In this document: positions 1-4,693 of the stretch, one piece after another
Numbering within the stretch: position 1 is the first letter of the stretch
How the letters are laid out: the number at the start of each line of letters is the position of its first letter
Source of the DNA: an uncultured Collinsella sp.
Lineage (GTDB): Bacteria > Actinomycetota > Coriobacteriia > Coriobacteriales > Coriobacteriaceae
Assembly (NCBI GenBank): GCA_902489225.1
Contig: CABTZA010000127.1
Coordinates: 1 to 5,306, forward strand
DNA length: 5,306 nt
Direction: 5' to 3'
Program-made: the position numbers and the translations under genes
The notes under the pieces: model-generated
The model's database searches: none
What the model was told of the DNA's origin: nothing
The model's input: the letters and a program-made list of their open reading frames with translations, nothing else

Positions 1-1
1 C

Positions 2-421
2 GAGGCCCATAAGCCGCTGGATGCGTTCGTTATTATGCTGGGAACTAACGATTGCAAGACGTTCATGCAGAAGACGGCATACGATATTGCCCGCGGCGCC
101 ATGACGTTGATTCGCGCCGTCCGTGCGTTTGCCTGGACCGATGCCGCGCCCTGCCCACGGATTCTGCTGATGGCGCCTATCAAGATTAAGCCGCAGATCG
201 CCGACGTATATATGACCGATTTTGACGAGCATTCCGTAGAAGCCTCGGAACATTTTGGTGAGTACTACGCGCATGTGGCTGAGCAGTTTGGCTGCGACTT
301 TTTGAATGCCGCCGATTTTGCCGAGCCGGGCGATATCGATTATCTGCACATGATGCCCGAGAGCCACGAGAGCTTGGGACATGCCGTGGCAGCCAAGCTC
401 CAAGAGATGCTCGGTGAGTAG
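2..421 (+). CDS. SGNH/GDSL-type hydrolase, 3' part (5' end outside window)
   Basis: The reading frame is open from base 2, giving 139 visible residues to the TAG at 419-421. The start codon and the N-terminal GDS(L) block with the nucleophilic serine lie outside the window. Visible are the SGNH block III motif G-T-N-D in VIMLGTNDCK near the left edge and the block V pair D-x-x-H in DYLHMMPESH close to the C-terminus, which supplies the catalytic Asp and His in this family. The rest fits the usual alpha/beta layout of a single-domain esterase, arylesterase or acyl hydrolase of about 200-230 aa. The substrate cannot be told from sequence; a soluble cytoplasmic enzyme is likely, but the N-terminus is missing. 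Methionines inside the visible frame are not real starts, because coding similarity continues upstream of them. The gene is presumably chromosomal and flanks the integrated element. Confidence 0.85.
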   Translation, partial: EAHKPLDAFVIMLGTNDCKTFMQKTAYDIARGAMTLIRAVRAFAWTDAAPCPRILLMAPIKIKPQIADVYMTDFDEHSVEASEHFGEYYAHVAEQFGCDFLNAADFAEPGDIDYLHMMPESHESLGHAVAAKLQEMLGE

Positions 422-477
422 TGCAGCCCCAAAGCGGTACAAAAGTTCCCCTTGCGGCGGCTTGTTTCGTTTGTTTG

Positions 478-693
478 TCTTGATCTGTAACAGTACGAAG
501 GCCGAAAACGGGCTAGATGTTACAGATTGAGATTATTCAGGTCGATATCGGTCGTTTGTCTCGATCTGTAACATCTAGGGTCGATTTTGCCGAGTTGCTG
601 TTACAGATCGAGATTTTCTTCTCAGCGGAATTTGAATGTCTCGATTTGTAACAGGTGGGCCGAAAAATGGACTCTAACTGTTACAGATCGAGA
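478..693. repeat. Array of six 15-mers in alternating orientation (three hairpin units)
   Basis: The 15-mer TCTCGATCTGTAACA or its reverse complement occurs six times: 478-492 (+), 518-532 (-), 559-573 (+), 599-613 (-), 639-653 (+) and 679-693 (-). Centres are 40 or 41 bases apart throughout. Read as hairpins, each unit has a 15-bp stem and a loop of exactly 25 bases. The middle unit pairs perfectly. The changes in units 1 and 3 (T481/G529, G482/T528, T646/G686) all leave G-U pairs in RNA. The loops of units 1 and 3 share GGCCGAAAA, and loop 2 resembles loop 1 in the opposite orientation. Each minus-oriented arm is followed by A/T-rich sequence. Function is unknown; a BIME-like interspersed palindrome or a folded RNA is plausible. 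It lies between the hydrolase gene and the integrase. Confidence 0.9.
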
Positions 694-703
694 TATTTGT
701 GGG

Positions 704-739
704 AACCACCACAAAGGTGCCTGCCCCTTTGTGGTGGTT
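704..739 (+). terminator. Long hairpin, probable intrinsic terminator
   Basis: AACCACCACAAAGG (704-717) pairs perfectly with CCTTTGTGGTGGTT (726-739) around an 8-base loop. On the plus strand it runs into TTTT (738-741). It lies between the plus-strand hydrolase and the minus-strand integrase, so it could end transcription from the left. On the minus strand no T-run follows, so termination of int transcripts here is less certain. The T-run is short for a classic terminator. I recall similar CCACCACAAAGG...CCTTTGTGGTGG hairpins as a recurrent intergenic element in Coriobacteriia, but could not check this. Confidence 0.6.
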
Positions 740-810
740 TTGGGCTGCGAATCTTAATACTGCCACAACTAATGGCGTGCCATCTACCTGCGGCGTTGCG
801 GGTGAATATC
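740..810. other. Probable element/chromosome junction (attachment-site region)
   Basis: This is the gene-free stretch between the terminator-like hairpin and the integrase stop codon. Phage integrases commonly lie next to the attachment site, so the left junction is expected here or slightly further left. It contains a perfect 12-base palindrome ATGGCGTGCCAT (772-783) and an imperfect small hairpin ACCTGC/GCGGGT (786-791 with 798-803). No tRNA 3' end is visible. The core cannot be identified without the right-hand junction or an unoccupied relative. Placement is inference from gene order. Confidence 0.35.
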
Positions 811-1938
811 CTAACTTATCCCAAGCGCGTCGAAGGCGGCGCGGACGACCTGCTCGGCGGTGGGCCGGATATAGTGCCGTCCCGACACGCCGGGAAGGGC
901 GTGGCCCATCAGCATCTCTATGAGGTCCCACGGCAGGCGAAGCTCGACCTCCGCTATCGTACGCCATGAGTTGCGGAGGTTCGACCACGGGATGTGCTCG
1001 ATGCCGCGGGCGGCGCAGAGTTTCCGCCAGCGGTCGTTGCAAATGCTCCGGTTCATGGGCAGCCCGTCGCCCCGGTCGCTCAGCCACTCGCGGCCCTCGG
1101 CGGCGCGCGAGGCCGCTATCTCGACGAGGCGGTCGGCGGCCTGCGGCAGGATCACGACGGTGCGGGCGGACTTGGCGGTCTTGAGGGCGCCCACCGGCTC
1201 GGTGCCGGACTGCTGCATCTGGCGGCAGATGTCGGCCGAGGCGAGGACAGTGCCGCTACGCTCCCAGCGCAGCACCTCCTCGGTGCGCACGCCCAGCGAC
1301 TCGCCCGAGCGGCAGGAGCCGAAGCACGCGAGGATGAACGCAGGCTCCAGGGGGTTACCGCGCAGTGCGTCGAGGACGCCCAGGGCCTCGTCGAGGGTGT
1401 AGACGCGCTTTGAGCGCTCGCGGGTCTTGCGGGTGGGCATGGTGTACCTGACGCTGGCAGCGAACGGGTCGAGCGGCAGGCGGATGAAGGTCGAGACGCA
1501 GGCGTAGACCTTGCGCAGGGTGAGCAGGGCGGTATCGGCGGTGGCGGCGGGCAGTGTCAGCAGCCAGTCCTGGAGCTCGACGGCGCGGAACTGATCGACG
1601 GGCATTGCGCCCCAGCGGGGTCCGACGTAGTTTCTCCACGAGCGCAGCACGAGGTCGCGGGTGTTGGGGGCGAGCGTCCCCGCCTCGACCTGTGCGGCCA
1701 TCTTGGGGACGAGCCACGTCTCGTAGGCCTTGGCTATGGTGGGCACGGGCGCGTCGTCGGCGTGCTCGACGTGGATGCGGTCCAGCTCCGCGCACGCCTC
1801 GCGGTAGGTGCCGTACACGGTCTTGGTCTTGCGCCTGCGGCCCTGCGGCGTGTTCTGCATCCAGCGCAGGACGTACTTCTTGCCGCGCCTCATCTCGGTC
1901 ACGGAGCCCCAGACACGGCGGCGCTGCTTCTTTGTCAT
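811..1938 (-). CDS. int: Phage-type tyrosine recombinase (integrase)
   Basis: A 375-aa site-specific recombinase that would catalyse integration and excision of the element. Basic N-terminal residues 1-60 fit an AP2-like arm-binding region. Residues about 63-165 form the SAM-like core-binding domain (TLAPNTRDLVLRSW...). Residues about 178-375 form the catalytic domain. Visible active-site residues are R210 in CRSGE, K253 (or K256) in LKTAKSARTV, R322 in SNLRNSW, H346 in MGHALPG and the nucleophile Y356 in GRHYIRP. The His of the usual H-x-L-R box is Ser319. The length suits phage and ICE integrases. The ATG at 1938 is the only reasonable start: an in-frame TAA lies eight codons upstream, and the Shine-Dalgarno is weak (GGAT), which suggests leader control. 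The gene is about 70-80% GC in lines counted by eye, and it sits at the element edge with its 3' end towards the chromosome. Confidence 0.95.
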   Translation of the reverse strand: MTKKQRRRVWGSVTEMRRGKKYVLRWMQNTPQGRRRKTKTVYGTYREACAELDRIHVEHADDAPVPTIAKAYETWLVPKMAAQVEAGTLAPNTRDLVLRSWRNYVGPRWGAMPVDQFRAVELQDWLLTLPAATADTALLTLRKVYACVSTFIRLPLDPFAASVRYTMPTRKTRERSKRVYTLDEALGVLDALRGNPLEPAFILACFGSCRSGESLGVRTEEVLRWERSGTVLASADICRQMQQSGTEPVGALKTAKSARTVVILPQAADRLVEIAASRAAEGREWLSDRGDGLPMNRSICNDRWRKLCAARGIEHIPWSNLRNSWRTIAEVELRLPWDLIEMLMGHALPGVSGRHYIRPTAEQVVRAAFDALGIS

Positions 1939-1994
1939 ATAATCAGATCCGTTCAGATCGCGGGCTTATTCTCCGTTTCGCCCGGTTCTGACTC

Positions 1995-2071
1995 CGGCCC
2001 CGTCTCACGTTCCAAAGTGCAGGGGCCGTCTCCTTAGCCTCGGGGCCGCGGCATCAGCCTGCGGTCCCGAG
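1995..2071 (-). promoter_or_regulatory. Candidate attenuator-like hairpin set before int
   Basis: Four arms can be drawn, in minus-strand order: arm 1 at 2071-2061, arm 2 at 2049-2039, arm 3 at 2028-2022 and arm 4 at 2001-1995. Arms 1 and 2 form an 11-bp stem with one G-U pair and an 11-base loop. Arms 3 and 4 form a 7-bp stem (CGGCCCC/GGGGCCG). Arm 2 can instead pair with the arm 4 region over 8 bp (2041-2048 with 1995-2002). An SD-like TAAGGAG (2036-2030) lies between arms 2 and 3. A ribosome on the short leader ORF would cover arm 1. The pairings are seen directly; the regulatory role is inference. Confidence 0.35.
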
Positions 2072-2077
2072 ATTTTT
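2039..2077 (+). terminator. Terminator-like hairpin on the plus strand (antisense to int leader)
   Basis: CTCGGGGCCGC (2039-2049) pairs with GCGGTCCCGAG (2061-2071) including one G-U pair, and ATTTTT follows at 2072-2077. That is a good intrinsic terminator for plus-strand RNA. No plus-strand gene precedes it, so it would stop antisense transcription coming through int. The same inverted repeat forms the first hairpin of the int leader on the other strand, and its terminator role may be incidental. Confidence 0.4.
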
Positions 2078-2086
2078 CGCTTTCAC
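2054..2086 (-). CDS. Possible 10-codon leader ORF upstream of int
   Basis: On the minus strand a GTG (2086-2084) lies 8 bases after a near-ideal GGAGG core (2095-2099, extended GGAGGTGAT). It would encode fMKAKNLGTAG and stop at a TGA within the loop of the first hairpin. An ATG three bases inside the ribosome site (2092) is in the same frame but too close to be used. The peptide is too short for a folded protein. The strong ribosome site combined with overlap of a regulatory-looking stem suggests a leader whose translation controls RNA folding. Whether it is translated is unproven. Confidence 0.3.
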   Translation of the reverse strand: MKAKNLGTAG

Positions 2087-2160
2087 GGGCATCACCTCCC
2101 TAGATGTAGACGCATGGGGTCTCACCCTTGCCGGCCCCCAATCTCCATAACGTGTTCGGT

Positions 2161-2793
2161 TTACATTTCGCCGCGATGGGGCGATAATCGGGATAGCTCA
2201 TCCACCGTGTGTGTGAAGGAGTCCTCTGGAGGCGCCCAAACAGCGCCTCCTGCTTTTTCGGCGTGGTTTCTCGCCATCTCGCGCTCAATCATCTTCCTGC
2301 TGTGGTCGTTGTCGACGTAATATGCGGTTATCAGCAGGCAGTAGTGCTCTCTCGGCTCGAATACGACAATGTAGCTCTCTTCCTCAAGGTAAAACTTAAT
2401 CCGTTCCCTTATCTGGGTGCCATTGCGGCTCTTCCTTGCGCGATGCTCCGCCTTCCAGGCTATAACGCCTCCGCAGTCGGGACTTTTGGGGCACCTTTCA
2501 GCATTCTCGATGAACGCCTTCGGCCATCTGATGCGCCTGCACCTTTCGAGATCTGGCACACGGTCCTCTGGCAGACCCGACTTATGATCGTAGTCCCTGC
2601 AGGTAAGGTGCCAAAAGGCTTCTGCCCGTCCCTCCAGCATGGGCTGGTACCGTATCTTTACCGGTTTCCCGTGGTAGACGGGCCTGCCATCGATGAAATC
2701 ATGCCTGAACACGCTGTAGACAAGAGCGTCGTATTCGCTCCAGGGACGCGAGCTGTCCCTTTCGACTAGGGGCGGTATCCAACAGCAGTTCAT
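2161..2793 (-). CDS. Unknown 210-aa protein, possible nuclease partner of DUF3800 protein
   Basis: I cannot name this family with certainty. The N-terminal part (residues 20-70) carries YSVFRHDFIDG and an aromatic FWHLTCRDYDH stretch. The middle has a basic segment RCRRIRWPKAFIENAERC (84-101). The C-terminal part has RIKFYLEEESYIVVFEPRE followed by CLLITAYYVDNDHSRK (131-167). A helix followed by strands and a late TAY-type motif resembles small RelE/barnase-fold RNases (the BECR group), so a ribonuclease or toxin activity is possible, but this is inference. No signal peptide or membrane segment is seen. Its ATG overlaps the stop of the DUF3800 gene in ATGA, so the two are probably translationally coupled; a GGGGGA lies 8 bases upstream. 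GC is near 52% in a line counted by eye, lower than the integrase. Confidence 0.8.
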   Translation of the reverse strand: MNCCWIPPLVERDSSRPWSEYDALVYSVFRHDFIDGRPVYHGKPVKIRYQPMLEGRAEAFWHLTCRDYDHKSGLPEDRVPDLERCRRIRWPKAFIENAERCPKSPDCGGVIAWKAEHRARKSRNGTQIRERIKFYLEEESYIVVFEPREHYCLLITAYYVDNDHSRKMIEREMARNHAEKAGGAVWAPPEDSFTHTVDELSRLSPHRGEM

Positions 2794-3575
2794 GATGTGA
2801 TTCCCCCGGCCTGCCAGACCAGCAGGTTCATCTTCTTTTCGCTGAGGAGCGAGGTCTTGACGAGAGAGAGGCCCGACCTCTGGATAATTCTATTGATGAG
2901 CCTGATCTTCGTGACGCTATCCGATGGCGTGATGGCGTCGTGGTTGTGGCGGTACGCGATGGCGCCGGTAAGGATGTCAACGAGTTGCATCAACTGAACC
3001 TCGTCGGAGCGTATGGGCTGCACCCTCCTCACGATCTCATGGTTGAAATCGTACGCATCGTTCGCGAGCACGTTCTCGAGCTTCTGGGCGTTTCGCCCGG
3101 AATGGGTGTCCTTTATGTCGATATAGACGTAATACCGCGCGTCGCGGGAGAAGATCGTCTTCAGCATCGTGAAGTACATCTTGTAGTACCAGAGGTCATG
3201 GTCCTGGTTGAAGCGGGCGTGGTCCAGCTTTGATTTGTCGGGAACTACAAGACCCCTGAAGTGCAGGTCGTCGTCATCGAAGAAATAGTCGATGATGTCG
3301 ACATAGAGGTCGTAGTTGCATGGCGACACCTTCGTCCACTTGACCTCGGCGCCCATCTCGATGCCATGCCTCGCCTTTATCTCCACGAGGCGCTTGCTTA
3401 TCTCCCTGACTTTCGATTTGGGGCACCATACCGCCCCGAGCGACATCGCCTTGAAGCGATCGTGCTCGAGATGGCAGCTCTCGTCGCAGTAGACATTAAA
3501 CTCCTCGCCGCCGAAGGTGGCACCGTTTCCCGATTCGTAATATGCCCGCACACCATCCAAAGCTAATGGCCTCAT
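2790..3575 (-). CDS. DUF3800-family protein (RNase H-like fold)
   Basis: A 261-aa protein with the usual marks of the DUF3800 family: an N-terminal YCDES strand (D31, E32), the GAEVKW motif (E78, K79, W80), an acidic strand YIDIKDTHSG (D153, D156) and a C-terminal QLVDILTGAIAY helix (D200). The spacing suits an RNase H-like acidic metal site, so nuclease action is plausible, but the family's reaction is not established to my knowledge. DUF3800 genes are often found on prophages and in defence neighbourhoods. The ATG at 3575 is chosen because GAGG (3587-3584) lies 8 bases upstream; the in-frame GTG at 3584 would overlap that ribosome site. The gene starts 25 bases after the repressor stop and ends in a 4-base overlap with the next gene, which implies one operon. 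GC is about 53% in lines counted by eye. Confidence 0.85.
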   Translation of the reverse strand: MRPLALDGVRAYYESGNGATFGGEEFNVYCDESCHLEHDRFKAMSLGAVWCPKSKVREISKRLVEIKARHGIEMGAEVKWTKVSPCNYDLYVDIIDYFFDDDDLHFRGLVVPDKSKLDHARFNQDHDLWYYKMYFTMLKTIFSRDARYYVYIDIKDTHSGRNAQKLENVLANDAYDFNHEIVRRVQPIRSDEVQLMQLVDILTGAIAYRHNHDAITPSDSVTKIRLINRIIQRSGLSLVKTSLLSEKKMNLLVWQAGGITS

Positions 3576-3600
3576 GCGTCCCACCTCTTTTCCGTTCCTA

Positions 3601-4221
3601 CTACCTCTCGTCCCGCTCGCCCATGTACCAGACCACGCGGCCCTTGCAGACCACGGGCTCGTCGCCCGGCCCGGCGAGGATGTCGTCGTACTCGCCGCTG
3701 TGGCTGTCCGCCGTGAGCATCACGGTCGAGCGGCCCCGGGTGTAGTTGCGCACCACGGCGCCGTAGTCGGCCGTCTCGGCGAGCACCGGCTGGCCGTTGA
3801 CCGGCTCCATGTCGGGGTCGACGAGCAGCAGGGCGTCGTGGGGGAAACGGTTGTCCATGCAGCCGTCCTGTGCGTGGACCATGAAGCCGCGCGGGTGCGC
3901 GTCGGCGATGGAGGCGGGGACCTCGACCTCGTCGGCGAGGTTCCCCTCGTCGCACGGCTCGCCCATGTGGGCGAAGCCCAGCAGGGGGACCATGCGCGAT
4001 GTGCCGCTGATCGCGGCCTCGGTGGTGTCCTCTCCCATGAGGTCAGCTGCGCTCGTCCCTAGAAGTTCGGCAAGCTGCCCTAACTTTGTTAGGCGAGGCT
4101 TCGCTCGGCCGTTTTCCCATGCCCCAATGGCCGCTGCCGACACGTCAAGCTTTTCGGCAATATCTAGCTGGGTTAATCCTGCTTTCGCACGTAGTGACCG
4201 GAGCTTTTCACCAAATTCCAT
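3601..4221 (-). CDS. CI-like phage repressor: XRE helix-turn-helix plus S24/LexA-type domain
   Basis: A 206-aa DNA-binding repressor expected to maintain lysogeny. Residues 3-62 are an HTH_3 domain (LTQLDIAEKLDVSAAAIGAW followed by ENGRAKPR). Residues about 76-203 look like a LexA/CI C-terminal domain: VPLLGFAHMGEP, VHAQDGCMDNRF, LLLVDPDMEPVNGQPVLAE, AVVRNY. The family's self-cleavage features are substituted: the Ala-Gly bond aligns with M86-G87, the nucleophilic Ser with C121, and the general-base Lys with R158. Dimerisation may be kept while RecA-triggered cleavage is lost. AGGAGG four bases before the ATG at 4221 fixes the start; an upstream in-frame ATG at 4302 would read through the promoter and operators and is rejected. 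The repressor heads the operon with the DUF3800 pair and faces the Cro-like gene across the switch region. Confidence 0.92.
   Translation of the reverse strand: MEFGEKLRSLRAKAGLTQLDIAEKLDVSAAAIGAWENGRAKPRLTKLGQLAELLGTSAADLMGEDTTEAAISGTSRMVPLLGFAHMGEPCDEGNLADEVEVPASIADAHPRGFMVHAQDGCMDNRFPHDALLLVDPDMEPVNGQPVLAETADYGAVVRNYTRGRSTVMLTADSHSGEYDDILAGPGDEPVVCKGRVVWYMGERDER
4079..4093. promoter_or_regulatory. Palindrome CCTAA-N5-TTAGG inside repressor gene
   Basis: CCTAACTTTGTTAGG is a 15-base palindrome with 6-bp arms. The same CCTAA-N5-TTAGG format recurs at 4534-4548, just after the Cro-like gene. It lies in codons for the HTH domain, so it may be coincidental, but two copies of identical geometry flanking the switch suggest an auxiliary operator. 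A left half CCTAA is also present at 4229-4233. Confidence 0.35.
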
Positions 4222-4246
4222 AGCGCCTCCTAACTGCGTTGTCTTT

Positions 4247-4275
4247 ATCCTAAACAAAAATAATTTTGGTTTAAA
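4247..4275 (-). promoter_or_regulatory. Predicted promoter for the repressor operon
   Basis: On the minus strand TTTAAA (4275-4270) and TAGGAT (4252-4247) are separated by 17 bases, matching the -35 and -10 consensus at 4 of 6 positions each. Transcription would begin near 4240 and reach the repressor ATG at 4221 after a short leader. The 23-base palindrome 4251-4273 lies between and over these elements, which fits autoregulation. This is a by-eye prediction. Confidence 0.5.
4251..4273. promoter_or_regulatory. 23-base operator-like palindrome over repressor promoter
   Basis: TAAACAAAAAT (4251-4261) and ATTTTGGTTTA (4263-4273) are inverted about A4262 with a single mismatch (A4256/G4268). The site covers the spacer and most of the predicted repressor promoter, where a bound repressor or Cro would block transcription. 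Its right half is shared with the larger inverted pair 4261-4306. Confidence 0.6.
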
Positions 4276-4306
4276 GCAAAAAGTAGTTGTGGTTAAACCC
4301 AAATTA
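4261..4306. promoter_or_regulatory. Inverted pair of 14-base operator sites in the lysogeny switch
   Basis: TAATTTTGGTTTAA (4261-4274) is matched in inverse orientation by TTAAACCCAAATTA (4293-4306), 13 of 14 positions identical, with an 18-base spacer. The arm centres are 32 bp apart, about three helical turns, so proteins bound at both would lie on the same face of the DNA. The left site overlaps the repressor -35 and the right site lies between the -35 and -10 of the Cro-side promoter. This is the layout of a two-promoter phage switch. Confidence 0.65.
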
Positions 4307-4315
4307 GATTATGAT
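4287..4315 (+). promoter_or_regulatory. Predicted promoter for the Cro-like gene and early operon
   Basis: TTGTGG (4287-4292) and TATGAT (4310-4315) lie 17 bases apart, the -10 matching consensus at 5 of 6 positions. A start near 4322 leaves a leader of about 17 bases carrying AGGAGG before the ATG at 4339. The operator 4293-4306 fills the spacer, so occupancy would repress the lytic side. Confidence 0.6.
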
Positions 4316-4338
4316 TAGGTCAACGAAAGGAGGAGCGG

Positions 4339-4542
4339 ATGCAAAACCTTAAGGAGTTTCGAGAAGCCGGAGCCAAGCGATTCCAGAAGAAAGAAATCGC
4401 CGCAGCTCTTGGAATTACCGAACCGACGCTAACGGCCATCGAGGACGCGCAAGCGGACAAGCTTACTCCGACGATGGCGGACAAGCTTGGAAAGCACTTC
4501 GGCATTGACGGCAATATTTTTTTGGGTATCGACCCTAAATAA
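4339..4542 (+). CDS. Small Cro-like helix-turn-helix regulator
   Basis: A 67-aa XRE-family protein that probably opposes the repressor at the shared operators. Residues about 13-61 form the HTH domain: KKEIAAALGI gives the first helix and turn, TEPTLTAIEDAQ the recognition helix, and LTPTMADKLGKHFGI the supporting helix. There is no other domain, as expected for Cro. AGGAGG (4328-4333) lies five bases before the ATG. The gene faces the repressor divergently across 117 bases and is the first gene of the rightward operon. An operator-like palindrome overlaps its stop codon. An alternative reading is an accessory regulator such as a CII-like or antirepressor protein; the position and size favour Cro. 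Confidence 0.85.
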   Translation: MQNLKEFREAGAKRFQKKEIAAALGITEPTLTAIEDAQADKLTPTMADKLGKHFGIDGNIFLGIDPK

Positions 4543-4550
4543 ATTAGGGT
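4532..4550. promoter_or_regulatory. Palindrome ACCCTAA-N5-TTAGGGT after Cro-like gene
   Basis: A 19-base palindrome with 7-bp arms spans the TAA stop of the Cro-like gene (4540-4542). It contains the same CCTAA-N5-TTAGG core as 4079-4093 and shares AAATTAG with the switch operator at 4301-4307. No T-run follows, so it is a poor terminator; an operator controlling the downstream small genes is more likely. Confidence 0.45.
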
Positions 4551-4571
4551 GCAAACGAAACGGAGAGAACC

Positions 4572-4682
4572 ATGAACGAGAACTACATCGACATCGAGCT
4601 GGGCGGCTGGAACATCCCCGAGGCCATCACGGTCGAGGCCGAGCCCGTCGAGGCCCGCGACTTTTCCGACTTCGAGCTGTAG
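4572..4682 (+). CDS. Small acidic protein, 36 aa, unknown function
   Basis: The frame runs from ATG (4572) to TAG (4680-4682) and encodes a very acidic peptide beginning MNENYIDIELGGWNIPEA and ending ARDFSDFEL. GGAGAG lies four bases before the ATG. GC-rich third positions match the neighbouring early genes and support real coding. I do not recognise the family. High acidity and small size are seen in phage anti-host or anti-restriction factors, but nothing here shows such a role. It lies 29 bases after the Cro-like gene and 11 bases before the next gene, within one probable operon. Confidence 0.6.
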   Translation: MNENYIDIELGGWNIPEAITVEAEPVEARDFSDFEL

Positions 4683-4693
4683 GGGAGGGCGAC

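Larger units (their letters stand above)
1939..2160 (-). promoter_or_regulatory. Structured 5' region of int (222 bases, no conventional gene)
   Basis: This gap separates the end of the 210-aa gene from the integrase start. No U-run terminator on the minus strand was found, so int could receive read-through from the upstream operon as well as from its own promoter, which I could not pinpoint. Seen here are a perfect GGAGGTGAT ribosome site, a very short ORF, two GC-rich hairpins, a possible third hairpin (CGGGC/GCCCG with outer TCAGA/TCTGA) and a TCAGATC direct repeat with a 10-base period (1943-1949 and 1953-1959) just before the int start codon. No excisionase-like ORF is present. Confidence 0.5.

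Noticed and set aside
478..693. CRISPR-like array
   Set aside because: The repeats alternate in orientation and are only 15 bases long, the loops share sequence, and no cas gene is nearby.
920..1991. Several long plus-strand and alternative-frame reading frames over int
   Set aside because: They are explained by the high-GC third positions of the integrase gene; none has recognisable motifs or a ribosome site.
1953..2015. 20-aa frame from TTG upstream of int, rich in Glu and Pro
   Set aside because: The only ribosome-like site (TAAGGAG) is 14 bases away, too far, and a TTG start is weak; it could be real but is not supported.
2054..2086. Read-through of the leader TGA (selenocysteine or similar) giving a longer protein
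   Set aside because: The downstream frame is short and ends before int, and the hairpin overlaps the stop instead of following it in SECIS fashion.
2100..2288. 62-aa minus-strand frame overlapping the end of the 210-aa gene
   Set aside because: It overlaps the coding 3' end in another frame, has no ribosome site and has no coherent features.
2209..3566. Plus-strand frames opposite the cargo genes
   Set aside because: They are antisense shadows; the minus-strand frames carry the DUF3800 motifs, proper ribosome sites and the ATGA coupling.
3576..3584. GTG start for the DUF3800 protein, three codons earlier
   Set aside because: The GTG overlaps the GAGG ribosome site that is properly spaced for the ATG at 3575.
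4222..4302. N-terminal extension of the repressor by 27 residues
   Set aside because: It would run through the promoter and operators, has A/T-rich non-coding character, and the HTH begins directly after the internal ATG with its AGGAGG.
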